From assembly GCA_021325295.1 (NCBI GenBank), contig JAJPHM010000052.1, positions 62,001 to 126,000 on the forward strand: DNA of 64,000 nt, read 5' to 3'. Of the stretch, positions 44,458-53,839 are shown piece after piece. Every line of letters begins with the position of its first letter. The stretch's first letter is position 1. The DNA comes from Nitrososphaeraceae archaeon (lineage in GTDB: Archaea; Thermoproteota; Nitrososphaeria; Nitrososphaerales; Nitrososphaeraceae). Below the pieces are notes generated by a model. That model was not told where the DNA came from and made no database searches. It saw nothing but the letters and a program-made list of their open reading frames with translations. Made by a program: the position numbers and the translations under genes.

Positions 44458-45855
44458 TTACTCTAACTCTCCGCCCTCTTCAGCAAACAATTGTGCAAAG
44501 GTTGTTCCCTTTCTGACCAGCTTAAATTCTCCGTCACTATTTTTCATGACAATCGGTGGCTTGGTCTGGCAATGGAACGGCATATTGAAGACTACGGAAT
44601 ATGCTCCAACATTATAGAAAGACACGTACTTGCCAACGTCTGCTTCGTAGAGGCTCGATGCCTTCGATAACGGGAAAACATCATACGTATCGCAAAGTCT
44701 GCCAGCAAGGTGTATGTTCTTTGCTCCGGTGTTGGCTGCATTTATGGTGTTGACTTTGTTTTTGCCACCATTGTTATTGAGAATGCTTTCCTCTTCGCTA
44801 GTGCTGCTGTTTACCTGTGGCACTATTTCTTGGGGATATTCCTGTTTTAGGAGGGCAGCATCTAATAGTATGTGGTAGCCTGCGTCGACAATCACGATCT
44901 TGTGTTCGTTATACTCTTTTGTGTTTACAATTCTGGATATGAGAATTGATGACTCTGCTACAAGAAACCTGCCGCTCTCTATCATCAATGTAAATGCGCC
45001 GTGTGTTTCAGCCAGCAGGTTTAGCTTTTCAATATGGTTCCGGGCCATTTGGGCAGGAGTCGGCACTGGGTCATTGTAAAAGACAGGGGTTCCTCCTCCA
45101 ATGTCGAATGTCCCGATCTGGAAGTTTGGATATTCTTTTTTCATCTTAGTTATGAACGCATCCATCTTGTCAAGAGCATGTGTATAGCATGAAAAGTCTG
45201 TGATCTGTGAGCCAAGATGGAAGTGAAAGCCTTCAAATTTTAGCAAGTCGTTGCCCATTAAGTGCCTTACCATTTTTGTTGCACTGTCAATTGTTCCGCC
45301 GTTAAATGGAACACCAAACTTGCCATTTCTATATGAAGCACGCACTTCAGCTTTTACTCCTACCTCAGGGTTGACTCTTATCATGGTTAGAGGCTTGACC
45401 TCTAGCTTGCTTGCAGCCTTGGCAAGATTGGTCATGCCGTTGAATGAGCTGACAACAATTTTTCGCACTCCTGTCTGCAACACCTCAAGGTACTCGTCCT
45501 GCTCTTCCGTAACGCTTGTATAGATTATATTTTCTGGATCGCCTTTGCATTGTCTGACAAAATAAAGCTCTCCGAGGGATGTCAGATCGAATGTTATGCC
45601 ATCCTTCATAAAAGCCCTAATGATTGCGGGATTGAAATTTGCTTTGATAGAATATGCGACCTTCACTGGGCCTTTGAATCTGGAATAGGCTCTATGCAGC
45701 TCTCTGACTTTTGCGTGCAGTGTATCTTCGTCGACAAGATAAAGTGGTGTGCCATATTGTTTGACTAGTTTGCTGATGTCGTTGTGCGTTGCAAAGCGGT
45801 TTAGCGCAACCGCTGCGGGCTTTTCTACAAGTTGAACCTGTGGATTTTCCACCAA
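44458..45855 (-). CDS. LysA-like fold-type III PLP decarboxylase
   Basis: A 465-aa decarboxylase of the diaminopimelate/ornithine family. The PLP lysine lies in VKVAYSIKANFNPAI and the phosphate-binding loop in FDIGGGTPVFYNDP. HFHLGSQITD and MIESGRFLVAESSIL are further markers, and the C-terminal active-site Cys is in HLAGRLCDTYDVF. A Ser/Asn-rich insertion of ~35 residues (SSTSEEESILNNNGGKNK) precedes that motif. The substrate could be diaminopimelate, carboxynorspermidine or another dicarboxylic amino acid. No dap gene is nearby, and thaumarchaea are thought to make lysine by the aminoadipate route, so the role is uncertain. Start ATG 45855. Confidence 0.82.
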   Translation of the reverse strand: MVENPQVQLVEKPAAVALNRFATHNDISKLVKQYGTPLYLVDEDTLHAKVRELHRAYSRFKGPVKVAYSIKANFNPAIIRAFMKDGITFDLTSLGELYFVRQCKGDPENIIYTSVTEEQDEYLEVLQTGVRKIVVSSFNGMTNLAKAASKLEVKPLTMIRVNPEVGVKAEVRASYRNGKFGVPFNGGTIDSATKMVRHLMGNDLLKFEGFHFHLGSQITDFSCYTHALDKMDAFITKMKKEYPNFQIGTFDIGGGTPVFYNDPVPTPAQMARNHIEKLNLLAETHGAFTLMIESGRFLVAESSILISRIVNTKEYNEHKIVIVDAGYHILLDAALLKQEYPQEIVPQVNSSTSEEESILNNNGGKNKVNTINAANTGAKNIHLAGRLCDTYDVFPLSKASSLYEADVGKYVSFYNVGAYSVVFNMPFHCQTKPPIVMKNSDGEFKLVRKGTTFAQLFAEEGGELE

Positions 45856-46072
45856 TTTCTTTTTGTTGTTTTATCTAAAAAGAAATAACTTAAAAACATT
45901 GCCCCCGGAAAATCAGGTGAAAAGGTATTACTCTGCCAAAAAATTCAGACCCGATTAGGTACGATTGGCTTGATGCTGTTGCGTTGTTGTAGTATTGCAA
46001 TTTTTTGTGGATTGTGTTAGCACGCTATGCTAGCATTTGCAATTGTTGTAAATGTGGAGCGAGCGATAATGG

Positions 46073-46119
46073 AAAAAAAGAGAAAGGAAGAGGAGGAGAA
46101 AAGGGAAGAAATAAAAAAA
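46073..46119 (-). terminator. polypyrimidine terminator after cdc48
   Basis: On the minus strand this is a pyrimidine tract with T7 runs at each end, starting about 30 bp after the cdc48 stop codon. It fits archaeal U-rich termination. Confidence 0.5.
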
Positions 46120-46148
46120 CTGAATTTTTCCTGTTGCCTATTTGCCTG

Positions 46149-48317
46149 CTACCTGTAGTATGATACAGGGACCTTTTCTCCAGGTTTGCCTTCTCTCTGT
46201 GTCTTTATCTTTTTCACTGCTTCTTCAAAGTGCCGCATCATTACATGTGCTTCAGAAGCGTGTTTTGCAGCCTCTTCTGGCGTAGGATATTTTGCTAGAT
46301 ATTCATGCAGTACAAGGGAAACTGCAGTATTTGCGACTGCACTGGTATCAGCACCGCTAAACCCGTCTGTTAGATCAGCAATCTTTGCAAAGTCTACATC
46401 AGGCCCAATTGGCTTACCCTTACCATGTATCTCAAGTATTTTTTGCCTTGCGGGCTTGTCTGGCATTGGAACGAATACTATCTTGTCAAATCTTCCCGGC
46501 CTCAGAAGAGAAGGGTCGATCATATCAGCCCTGTTGGTAGCTGCAATTACCACTACGCCTGAAAGTGCTTGAATTCCGTCTAACTCAGTCAACAGCTGTG
46601 ATACAACACGCTCTGTTACCATGCTGTCCCCACCCATACCTCTTGTCGGAGCAATAGAGTCGATCTCGTCGAAAAAGACTACACATGGTGCTGCCTGCCT
46701 GGCGCGTCTGAATATCTCTCTTATTCCCCGCTCTGATTCGCCCACCCACTTGCTCAATAGTTCGGGTCCTCTTACGCTGATAAAGTTAGCTTCTGATTCG
46801 GTCGCTACTGCCTTGGCCAGAAGCGTCTTGCCGGTACCTGATGGTCCATGCATCAGTAGACCCTTTGGCATAGTGTGCCCAAGCTTGGCATATAGGTCAG
46901 GGTATCTCAATGGCCATTCCACAGCCTCCTGCAGCTCCCGCTTTACCTCTTCAAGCCCTCCGACTGCAGACCATGGAATATCGGGAGATTCTAGATAGAC
47001 TTCCCTCATGGCAGATGGCATTACCTCTTTGACTGCATTATCAAAATCTCCCATGGTAACAATTAGTTTGTTCAGCACGTCTGGCGAGAGCTTTTCATCT
47101 TCTAGGTTAAGCTCTGGCAAAAGTCTTCTCAAGCATTTCATTGCAGCCTCTTTGCAAAGGTATTCAAGGTCTGCCCCGACAAAGCCATGAGTTACTGCAG
47201 CTACTCTATCTTGGTCAACATCGGTGTCGAGTGGCATGTTCCTAGTGTGGATCTGCAGTATCTCAAGTCTGCCACGCTTGTCTGGAACCTTGATCTCAAT
47301 TTCCCTGTCAAACCTTCCGGGGCGCCTGAGCGCAGGGTCTATGGCATTTGGTCTATTAGTAGCAGCAATTACTATTACCTTTCCTCTTGCTTCAAGACCA
47401 TCCATAAGTGATAGCAGCTGCGAGACTACCCTCCTTTCGACCTCACCTGTTACCTCTTCTCTTTTGGGCGCTATAGAATCAATCTCGTCAATGAATATGA
47501 TTGAAGGAGCCTTTTCTTTTGCTTCCTTGAATATCTCCCTTAACCTCGCCTCGCTTTCACCGTAGAACTTGCTCATTATTTCTGGCCCAGATATGCTAAT
47601 GAAGTGGGCATTACTTTCATTTGCTACTGCCTTGGCCAGAAGCGTCTTGCCGGTACCTGGCGGACCATACAAAAGTACACCTTTAGGTGCCTCTATACCT
47701 AATTTTTCGAATATCTCAGGGTGGCGAAGGGGAAGCTCTATCATTTCCCTGACTTTTTGGATCTCTTCCTTCAGACCGCCAATGTCTTCATATGTAACTT
47801 GGGGAACCCCTCTTAGAGTCTCGCCCTTCTCTGCAATGTGGAAGATTGTCTTTTGTGTTACCAAGACTGCATCTGCAGCCGGCGTTACTCCGATTACTTG
47901 GAATGTTAGTCTACCTCCAAAATAAGGAACCATTACATTATCTCCCTTTATCAGGGGAACACTTTCGAGAGCATCTGCAAGATACCGCTCGTCTATTGGC
48001 GGTATTGCCTCCAGAGGAGCAACAATGACCTTCTCTGCAGGCACAGCCTTGATCTTTCTTACTACTACAGTGTCGCCAATGGCTATTCCAGCATTGTTCC
48101 TTACAAGGCCATCTACTCTGATTATGCCTTTTCCCTCGTCTGAAGGATAAAGAGGTAAGCACTTGGCAACTGTTCGGCGCTTGCCCCTGATCTCGATAAC
48201 ATCTCCAGTTGACGCGCCCAGAGAATCCATAGAGTCATAATCAATGCGGGCTACCCCGCGACCTACATCTCTGGTGTACGCTTCAAGTACCTTTAGGGAG
48301 AGAGTGTTCTGGCTCAC
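46149..48317 (-). CDS. cdc48: CDC48/p97/VAT AAA+ unfoldase
   Basis: A 722-aa double-ring AAA+ ATPase that unfolds proteins for degradation. The N domain (1-~185) has the double-psi barrel ([20 protein letters not shown]). D1 has Walker A GPPGTGKT near residue 217 and Walker [16 protein letters not shown]2 has a slightly altered Walker A GPSGTGKT near 490 and Walker [15 protein letters not shown], with both Arg fingers in RRPGRFD and LRPGRFD. The C-terminal tail ends in VPVSYYR, a possible proteasome-interacting hydrophobic-Tyr motif (HbYX-like sequence is not strict here). The GTG at 48317 is the start and a TATA box lies 28 nt upstream. Confidence 0.95.
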   Translation of the reverse strand: MSQNTLSLKVLEAYTRDVGRGVARIDYDSMDSLGASTGDVIEIRGKRRTVAKCLPLYPSDEGKGIIRVDGLVRNNAGIAIGDTVVVRKIKAVPAEKVIVAPLEAIPPIDERYLADALESVPLIKGDNVMVPYFGGRLTFQVIGVTPAADAVLVTQKTIFHIAEKGETLRGVPQVTYEDIGGLKEEIQKVREMIELPLRHPEIFEKLGIEAPKGVLLYGPPGTGKTLLAKAVANESNAHFISISGPEIMSKFYGESEARLREIFKEAKEKAPSIIFIDEIDSIAPKREEVTGEVERRVVSQLLSLMDGLEARGKVIVIAATNRPNAIDPALRRPGRFDREIEIKVPDKRGRLEILQIHTRNMPLDTDVDQDRVAAVTHGFVGADLEYLCKEAAMKCLRRLLPELNLEDEKLSPDVLNKLIVTMGDFDNAVKEVMPSAMREVYLESPDIPWSAVGGLEEVKRELQEAVEWPLRYPDLYAKLGHTMPKGLLMHGPSGTGKTLLAKAVATESEANFISVRGPELLSKWVGESERGIREIFRRARQAAPCVVFFDEIDSIAPTRGMGGDSMVTERVVSQLLTELDGIQALSGVVVIAATNRADMIDPSLLRPGRFDKIVFVPMPDKPARQKILEIHGKGKPIGPDVDFAKIADLTDGFSGADTSAVANTAVSLVLHEYLAKYPTPEEAAKHASEAHVMMRHFEEAVKKIKTQREGKPGEKVPVSYYR

Positions 48318-48340
48318 ATTAACACCTTGTTCATACTTGT

Positions 48341-48349
48341 CTTTATACC
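48341..48349 (-). promoter_or_regulatory. TATA box of cdc48 (leaderless)
   Basis: The minus-strand sequence GGTATAAAG is centred 28 nt upstream of the GTG start, so the message should begin at or next to the start codon. Confidence 0.65.
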
Positions 48350-48502
48350 TTTATTACCTTTCGCCCAGATCTAGAATAGTATATCTGCGCTTGTTCTGCC
48401 TGCACCCATTCTGACATTGACACCACATAGTAGTTATCTATCTCCTAAATAGGTATCAGGACGCATAAAAGCGGTAAAAAGTGCAAAATTAGCCGCAAAC
48501 AG

Positions 48503-48509
48503 TTTATAA
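48503..48509 (+). promoter_or_regulatory. TATA box of csl4
   Basis: TTTATAA centred about 33 nt before the ATG of csl4 at 48539; a leader of only a few bases is expected. Confidence 0.6.
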
Positions 48510-48538
48510 CCAGTCGCCCGTCCAATCACCGGTGTGCA

Positions 48539-49135
48539 ATGAAAAAAGCTGAGGATGAAAAAAGTCTTATTCTGCCAGGTGAACGAGTTGCGTCCATAGA
48601 GGAATTTGAAGGCGGAAAAAATACTTACCTTGCTCCTGACGGAACAATTAGATCGGCGGCAATAGGTAACAAGGTTTTGGATTTGAAAAGGAGGATAGTA
48701 AAGATCGACCAAAAGAATTCACCAATGCTCCCAAAGGTTGGAGATATAGTAGTCGGTTACATAGAAATGCTGTTTAGCAGCATGATCTCGGTGAGGATAC
48801 TTATAATAAATGACAAAGAGTCTACTGCAGGATTTAGTGCAATTGCCTCTGCCAAAGTTGGCGGGCGCGACAGAGACAGAAGAGGCAGAGTAGTTTTCAG
48901 GACTGGCGATATAATTCGAGGCAGGGTAATCAGCCTTTTGAATTCCACGATACATATCACAATTGCAGAGAAGGAGTTTGGAGTTCTTTATGCACTATGC
49001 TTCAACTGCGGCGGCGACACCGTCAGAATAAATGATACAATTAAGTGTATAGAATGCGGAGCATATGAAGAGAGAAAGCTGACAAATGATTACGGTAAGG
49101 AAACCTTCAGGCTAATCCACAAGGCAAGTAGATAG
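48539..49135 (+). CDS. csl4: exosome RNA-binding subunit Csl4
   Basis: A 198-aa cap subunit of the archaeal exosome. An N-terminal domain (LILPGERVASIEEFEGGKNT) is followed by an S1 RNA-binding fold (GDIVVGYIEMLFSSMISVRI) and a C-terminal zinc ribbon CFNCGGDTV...CIECGAYE. The four Cys are intact. In archaea Csl4 recruits DnaG and substrates to the RNase ring formed by Rrp41/42. The other exosome genes are not in the window. The ATG start fits the TATA box 33 nt upstream. It is followed by pheA after 24 bp. Confidence 0.9.
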   Translation: MKKAEDEKSLILPGERVASIEEFEGGKNTYLAPDGTIRSAAIGNKVLDLKRRIVKIDQKNSPMLPKVGDIVVGYIEMLFSSMISVRILIINDKESTAGFSAIASAKVGGRDRDRRGRVVFRTGDIIRGRVISLLNSTIHITIAEKEFGVLYALCFNCGGDTVRINDTIKCIECGAYEERKLTNDYGKETFRLIHKASR

Positions 49136-49159
49136 ATAATTATCGAACAGTGGCTGGCA

Positions 49160-50128
49160 ATGACGGCAAGGTCTGCAGTTGCGGTCGCATTCCAAGGCGA
49201 ACGAGGGGCGTACAGCGAAATTGCAGCCCACAGGCATTTTCCCGCAGCAAACCTTGTACCTTTTCGGTCTTTTCAGGACGTGTTTGACTCTATCAAATCA
49301 GGGTCTGTGGACTATGCAGTAGTACCCGTAGAAAATTCAATCGAAGGAGCTGTCAGTGAAGTCTATGACCTGCTACTTCAAGTGAGCGGTATCACAGTTA
49401 CAGGCGAGATTTATCTCAGGATAAGGCACTGCCTGATCGCCAACAAGGGAGTCAAGGTCGACAAGATCAAGTCAGTCTATTCTCACCCTCAGGCCTTGGC
49501 TCAGTGCAGGACCTATTTGCAACAAAAGAAATTAGAGCCGGTGCCTGTTTATGACACCGCTGGATCTGTAAAGCTTGTCAAGGAACAAGGCCTGCAGGAG
49601 TCTGGTGCAATAGCAAGCAATAGAGCCGCGGACCTTTACGACATGGAGATAGTTGAAGAGGGAATAGAAGACAGAAAAAATAATTTTACTAGATTTCTGG
49701 TATTGTCAAAAACAAGCAAAGATACGCCAAGTGAAGATAGGTTAGAAGAGAAAACAAGGCTGAGAAAAGGGGCTGCCGAAAGTACAAGACAACACAAAAA
49801 GGCAAAAAAAACAGGCAAGAATGTAAAATCTGGCAGACTTGGATCAAAAGCTGGAATATCCAGTAATGAGAAGACGTCCATTATCTTTTCAGTTAGCCAT
49901 GTTCCCGGAGCGCTATTTGGAATTCTGAAAGAATTTGCAAGTCGCAAGATTAACCTAACAAAGATAGAGTCTCGGCCTACAAAGGAGACACCATGGGAAT
50001 ATAATTTCTATATGGATCTGGAAGGCAATGTAAACGACCGTCAAGTCCGGGATGCACTCGAATCAATAAAGAAAAAAACATCTTTTATCAAGATACTTGG
50101 ATCATATAGAAAGGCAGAATTTAGCTGA
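49160..50128 (+). CDS. pheA: prephenate dehydratase with ACT domain
   Basis: A 322-aa monofunctional prephenate dehydratase, making phenylpyruvate for phenylalanine. The catalytic domain (1-~190) carries AFQGERGAYSEIAA, VVPVENSIEGAVSEVYDLL and the NFTRFLVLS motif, whose Thr is catalytic. The C-terminal ACT domain (~230-310) contains VPGALFGILKEFASRKINL and ESRP, needed for Phe binding and feedback. Between them is an unusually long, strongly basic linker (~200-238, RQHKKAKKTGKNVKSGRLGS), absent from typical bacterial enzymes. The first ATG in frame was taken as start. Confidence 0.92.
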   Translation: MTARSAVAVAFQGERGAYSEIAAHRHFPAANLVPFRSFQDVFDSIKSGSVDYAVVPVENSIEGAVSEVYDLLLQVSGITVTGEIYLRIRHCLIANKGVKVDKIKSVYSHPQALAQCRTYLQQKKLEPVPVYDTAGSVKLVKEQGLQESGAIASNRAADLYDMEIVEEGIEDRKNNFTRFLVLSKTSKDTPSEDRLEEKTRLRKGAAESTRQHKKAKKTGKNVKSGRLGSKAGISSNEKTSIIFSVSHVPGALFGILKEFASRKINLTKIESRPTKETPWEYNFYMDLEGNVNDRQVRDALESIKKKTSFIKILGSYRKAEFS

Positions 50129-50263
50129 CAGACTGATCATAGCAAGTCAGTCATGCTATACCGGTTTTAGTTCGCTAACTGGTTGCAATTGTTTATTTAT
50201 CCATTTATCCACTTGCTACGCTGACTAACTGTGCCGGCTGACTAGTGATATTTATTTACTAGT

Positions 50264-50719
50264 TTATTTATTCTTGAACCTGAGGCCTATACCCACTACA
50301 ATAACTCCCGTGACTATGAGTGTCAGCTGGGCGCTTAGTTCAAGCGCGCTGCCTTTTGTGGGTGCATGTCCGGTGATATCCAGCTCTGAATTGCCCGTGT
50401 TCTTTACTTCAATTTTGTGTATACCATCCTTTTGGGCAGTAAAGCTATAGCTAAAGTTTGAAGAACCAATTTCTGACTTGATTACATTACTGTCTGGATC
50501 CAGAATGGTGATATTAAATGCAGAACCTGTAAGCGTTATATTTGCCACATTACCGGCATTCATATTGGGTGTCAAGGTATCCGAAAGCCCCGGGCCTACT
50601 TTGCCATCCAGTGCCACATCAACTGGAACATTTGAATAAATAGCAGCTGCGATCCCTATGGCAATGAATGCCAATCCAGCTCCCAGAGAAATATAGAAGG
50701 CTTTCGCCATTGACTTCAA
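50264..50719 (-). CDS. two-helix membrane protein with extracytoplasmic beta domain
   Basis: A 151-aa protein anchored by hydrophobic helices at both ends (about residues 8-28, FYISLGAGLAFIAIGIAAAI, and 127-147). The ~100-residue middle (NVANITLTGSAFNITILDPD and onwards) looks like a beta-sandwich lying outside the membrane, with several Asn-X-Ser/Thr sites. A similar pattern is seen in small thaumarchaeal surface proteins, but I recognise no named family. Start at ATG 50719 (an internal ATG at 50710 is possible). Divergent from the next gene. Confidence 0.65.
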   Translation of the reverse strand: MKSMAKAFYISLGAGLAFIAIGIAAAIYSNVPVDVALDGKVGPGLSDTLTPNMNAGNVANITLTGSAFNITILDPDSNVIKSEIGSSNFSYSFTAQKDGIHKIEVKNTGNSELDITGHAPTKGSALELSAQLTLIVTGVIVVGIGLRFKNK

Positions 50720-50773
50720 TCATTCGTGGCAATATAAATACTACAATCGCAAGATAACGAGGTAGAAATAGGA

Positions 50774-51265
50774 ATGTCGTCTTGGTCATTTCCAGTGAAG
50801 CTTGTCTTCTCAAGTCATCTGTATATCGCCCTTGCGGCTACCATTGCTGTAGCATTCTGGGTATTTTTCAATTTGTTTGATCAGCTTCTTTTCTTTTCTC
50901 CTACCGTCACCTTTTATCTGCCAGCTGATGCGGTGGATGGATTTGTGCTCTCCACCATAACCTCTGTTCTACTGGGAATTGTCATAAGCATGAATGTATA
51001 CCTTGTCAAGAACTCTGGACTAAGGATAGGAGGCTCGCTATTGTCCGGCTCTTCTCTGGGCATGCTTTCAAGTGCCTGCGCCAGCTGCTCATCACTTGGC
51101 TTTACGCTGGTTTCAGCCTTTGGCGGGGCAGGGGCTGCAGTCTCGACAATACTCACCGTTTATCAAGTTCCACTAAGACTCGCATCTATAGGGCTGCTCG
51201 TGTGGGCGTATTACTCTCTTCATAGCAAGCTGAGGAATGGATGCAAAATAGACAAAAAACCCTGA
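50774..51265 (+). CDS. four-helix membrane protein with CASC motif
   Basis: A 163-aa polytopic protein with about four hydrophobic segments (10-35, 52-77, 93-120, 128-147). A Gly/Ser-rich stretch ending in SSACASCSSLGF lies in the third helix and contains two Cys spaced by two residues inside the membrane, which is unusual. A Cys near the C-terminus (NGCKIDKKP) is cytoplasmic by charge. Possible roles include metal or thiol chemistry in the membrane, but no family is recognised. Confidence 0.65.
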   Translation: MSSWSFPVKLVFSSHLYIALAATIAVAFWVFFNLFDQLLFFSPTVTFYLPADAVDGFVLSTITSVLLGIVISMNVYLVKNSGLRIGGSLLSGSSLGMLSSACASCSSLGFTLVSAFGGAGAAVSTILTVYQVPLRLASIGLLVWAYYSLHSKLRNGCKIDKKP

Positions 51266-51381
51266 AGTATAACTTGCCTAAACTTGTTGAATTGGCCGAC
51301 CAATTGACGATATACCATATGAGTATTTGCAATCGATCTTGATTTGCTCAGAAAAGTTATGCAATGCCTTTGGAATAAACG

Positions 51382-51390
51382 TTAAATAAA
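51382..51390 (+). promoter_or_regulatory. TATA box of MDR oxidoreductase gene (leaderless)
   Basis: TTAAATAAA centred 25 nt before the ATG at 51411, placing transcription start at the start codon. Confidence 0.6.
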
Positions 51391-51410
51391 ATGTCAGGCT
51401 AGTTTTCAAG

Positions 51411-52433
51411 ATGAGAGCTGCATTTTTTGATAAAGCCGGGATTGAGAATTTAAGGGTCGGTGAATTTCCAGATCCTGTCACGACTGGTCACGATGTACTG
51501 GTAAAGGTACATACTGCTGGTGTCAACCCTATTGATTATTTTGCAATATCAGGCAGACACGGGCTAAAATCAGGTCCTGCACTTGTGGCAAAGCCTATGC
51601 CGCACATTGCAGGCGCCGAAATAGCAGGGACCATCTCAAAGCTGGGAAGCCATGTAAAAGACTTTGTAGAAGGCGACAGAGTTGCCATATATAGCAGATT
51701 GTTTGATGGAACGTGCGATTATTGTCGGGCCGGCCTTGAAATGCTCTGCAGGACAGGTGGGATAATTGGTGTTGCGTGCAACGGAGGGTTTGCAGAGTAT
51801 GTTTCAGTTCCTAGTAAAAATGTCTGCAAAATACCGGATGGCATGAGTTGGGAAGAAGCAGCCAGTATGTCAGTGACAGCCCTTACACCCTTCCATGCCT
51901 TGAGGGAGGCTCACCTAAGAGCAGGAGAGGGGTTGCTTGTATTTGGAGCATCAGGTAACACGGGGATGGTCGCAGTTCAGCTTGGCAAAATGGCAGGAGC
52001 CAGTGTCATTGCAGTTTCGAGCAAAGGCTGGGTGAGAGACTTGGGGCCTGACCATGTAATTGAGGACCGAAATACTGTAGTGGAACAAGTCAGAGAGTTC
52101 ACTGAAGGCAAGATGGCTGATGTAGTCTTGAACTCCCTCGGGGCAGAATCGTGGGAAGCAAGCTATGAATCAGTTGCTATCAATGGAAGGTGGGTAACGT
52201 TTGGTATTCTTACCGGTGCCCAAGTCAGCTTGGACCTTAGGTCTCTATACAACAAGCAGATAAAATTAATGGGCTCTACTGGAGGCACCATGGAAGAATT
52301 TCGAGAGCTTGTTAAAGAAGTTAAAGGTCTCAATGTGAGGGTATGGAAAAAGTTTGGCCTTGAGCAAACACGCGATGCACTGGATGCATTGTTTGCAAAG
52401 CAGAGGGACGGAAGGATTATGCTTGTCTTCTAG
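51411..52433 (+). CDS. medium-chain dehydrogenase/quinone oxidoreductase-like
   Basis: A 340-aa MDR protein. The catalytic domain has VKVHTAGVNPIDYFAISG and HIAGAEIAGTISKLG, and the Rossmann domain starts at LLVFGASGNTGMVAVQLGKM. A shortened structural zinc lobe with three Cys (GTCDYCRAGLEMLCR) is present, but the catalytic zinc Cys of alcohol dehydrogenases is missing: the equivalent site reads NPIDYF. This places it nearer the quinone oxidoreductase/zeta-crystallin group. NAD(P)H specificity and substrate are unknown. The ATG start is supported by the TATA box 25 nt upstream. Confidence 0.85.
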   Translation: MRAAFFDKAGIENLRVGEFPDPVTTGHDVLVKVHTAGVNPIDYFAISGRHGLKSGPALVAKPMPHIAGAEIAGTISKLGSHVKDFVEGDRVAIYSRLFDGTCDYCRAGLEMLCRTGGIIGVACNGGFAEYVSVPSKNVCKIPDGMSWEEAASMSVTALTPFHALREAHLRAGEGLLVFGASGNTGMVAVQLGKMAGASVIAVSSKGWVRDLGPDHVIEDRNTVVEQVREFTEGKMADVVLNSLGAESWEASYESVAINGRWVTFGILTGAQVSLDLRSLYNKQIKLMGSTGGTMEEFRELVKEVKGLNVRVWKKFGLEQTRDALDALFAKQRDGRIMLVF

Positions 52434-52555
52434 CCAGCATAACGCCTTCATTTGTTGCATTATTTTAACTTTGGAGTTTTCCTATGCGTTAGATACGGCT
52501 CGCTTAGATAGACTGGCAGAGAATCTCCAGTCTAGCCTAGTTGCTAGCTAGATAG

Positions 52556-53641
52556 CTACTTTGATTTTATTACTTGCATTTCCCTTGTAATAACATTGAC
52601 CAGCTTGCCATCATATCTTCCTGCTGAAGCATTTAGAATATTCTTTCTTGCAGTGTTGACATTTTCCTGATACAGGTCAATTCCAGTAAAGTTTCTGCCA
52701 GTCAGAGCTGCAACTATCCCTGTTGTTCCTCTGCCCATAAAAGGATCCAGCACCCAATCTCCTTCTTGGGAAGCAAAATTAATGATACGTGCAACAAGGT
52801 CTTCGGGAAATATTGCAAAATGCTCATTGCCGTAATGAGCTTTGGTGGATATCTCCCAGACGTTGCCTGGATTCTTTCCAGCAGGATTGCATACAGCAAA
52901 TATTGGGTAATGCTGGTGCTGCCCTATCCTCTTTCTTGTGGCGTGCCGCTTGAATTTCCTGTAGCAGGTCGGGCAGTATTTTTCTGGATCGTAGCCGTAT
53001 GCCCAAGAGATATCGGTAGTAGAAGGGAGTTGGTTAAAAGGAGTATTTGGTTTTGCATTATGGATGGTTTCTTGTAGCTTGGCAACTTTGTCTTTGTCTG
53101 GGTTGATAGGTTCGTATTGTATAAGGTGCGGAGGTGGGATCTTATTTCGTCCTTCTCTGGCCTCATTACCCTGGACTCTTATCAGATCAAGGTTAGTGTA
53201 AGATTTCTCGTTCTTTGATAAAAAGAGGATGAACTCGTAGGCTTGGGAAAGATTCTGCCTTGCTGAACTTGAAACATTATTTTTCTTGTACCAGATAATA
53301 TCGTCCCTGAACGTGTAGCCATTTTCAGCAAGTTTCAACGCCAGTCTATGTGGAATCATTAGCTTGTGCATATTGCGACGTGTATCACCTATTACTATCC
53401 ATAGAGAGCCGTCTTCGGACAGAATATGCCTGCAGGTGATAAAAGTTTCTGCCAGATCGTGAATAAATTCTGCATCAGTCTTTTCCTGTCCAAGTTCATC
53501 TTTGTTGTTGCCATAATACCTCTGTCGGTAGTATGGAGGTGAAGTTATAACAATTCGATATTTTCCTCTCTCGCCTGGCTTGTCTGAAAGGCTCCGAAGA
53601 ACTTTGCGAGCGTCACCTTGCAGCAGGTTGCAATGGACCAT
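52556..53641 (-). CDS. beta-class DNA methyltransferase with zinc-finger-like insert
   Basis: A 361-aa DNA methyltransferase. Motif IV TSPPYYRQRYYG lies near residue 33 and motif I DPFMGRGTTGIVAAL near the C-terminus, followed by TGIDLYQENVNTARK. A region in between (CPTCYRKFKRHATRKRIGQH) has a CxxC pair with His residues, probably a metal-stabilised target-recognition insert. N4-cytosine or N6-adenine specificity cannot be read. No restriction enzyme gene is beside it, so it appears to be an orphan. It differs clearly from the 297-aa methyltransferase at 12.7 kb. Confidence 0.85.
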   Translation of the reverse strand: MVHCNLLQGDARKVLRSLSDKPGERGKYRIVITSPPYYRQRYYGNNKDELGQEKTDAEFIHDLAETFITCRHILSEDGSLWIVIGDTRRNMHKLMIPHRLALKLAENGYTFRDDIIWYKKNNVSSSARQNLSQAYEFILFLSKNEKSYTNLDLIRVQGNEAREGRNKIPPPHLIQYEPINPDKDKVAKLQETIHNAKPNTPFNQLPSTTDISWAYGYDPEKYCPTCYRKFKRHATRKRIGQHQHYPIFAVCNPAGKNPGNVWEISTKAHYGNEHFAIFPEDLVARIINFASQEGDWVLDPFMGRGTTGIVAALTGRNFTGIDLYQENVNTARKNILNASAGRYDGKLVNVITREMQVIKSK

Positions 53642-53839
53642 GATAAGCTTGATTGGTCTCTGAAACTATGACGATTTAACCTTTTTGCGGTGCAACACTG
53701 CGCTCATTGGCGCTGTGAACTTGGCATGTCAAATTTCATAGTATTGCCCAGAAGCAGGTAAGTAGATGAAGAATTAAGGAAATGGAGATATTTGCTGGTA
53801 GGCTATTGCAGATTTGGCTCTGCCAGCAATTTCTTCTAG

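Noticed and set aside
46030-46060. inverted repeat around TGCTAGCA in the gap after the LysA-like gene
   Set aside because: Only a five-pair stem; too weak to separate from chance.
46027-46158. 43-codon frame with a Lys/Glu-rich run
   Set aside because: The run comes from the polypurine complement of the cdc48 terminator and the frame overlaps the cdc48 3' end.
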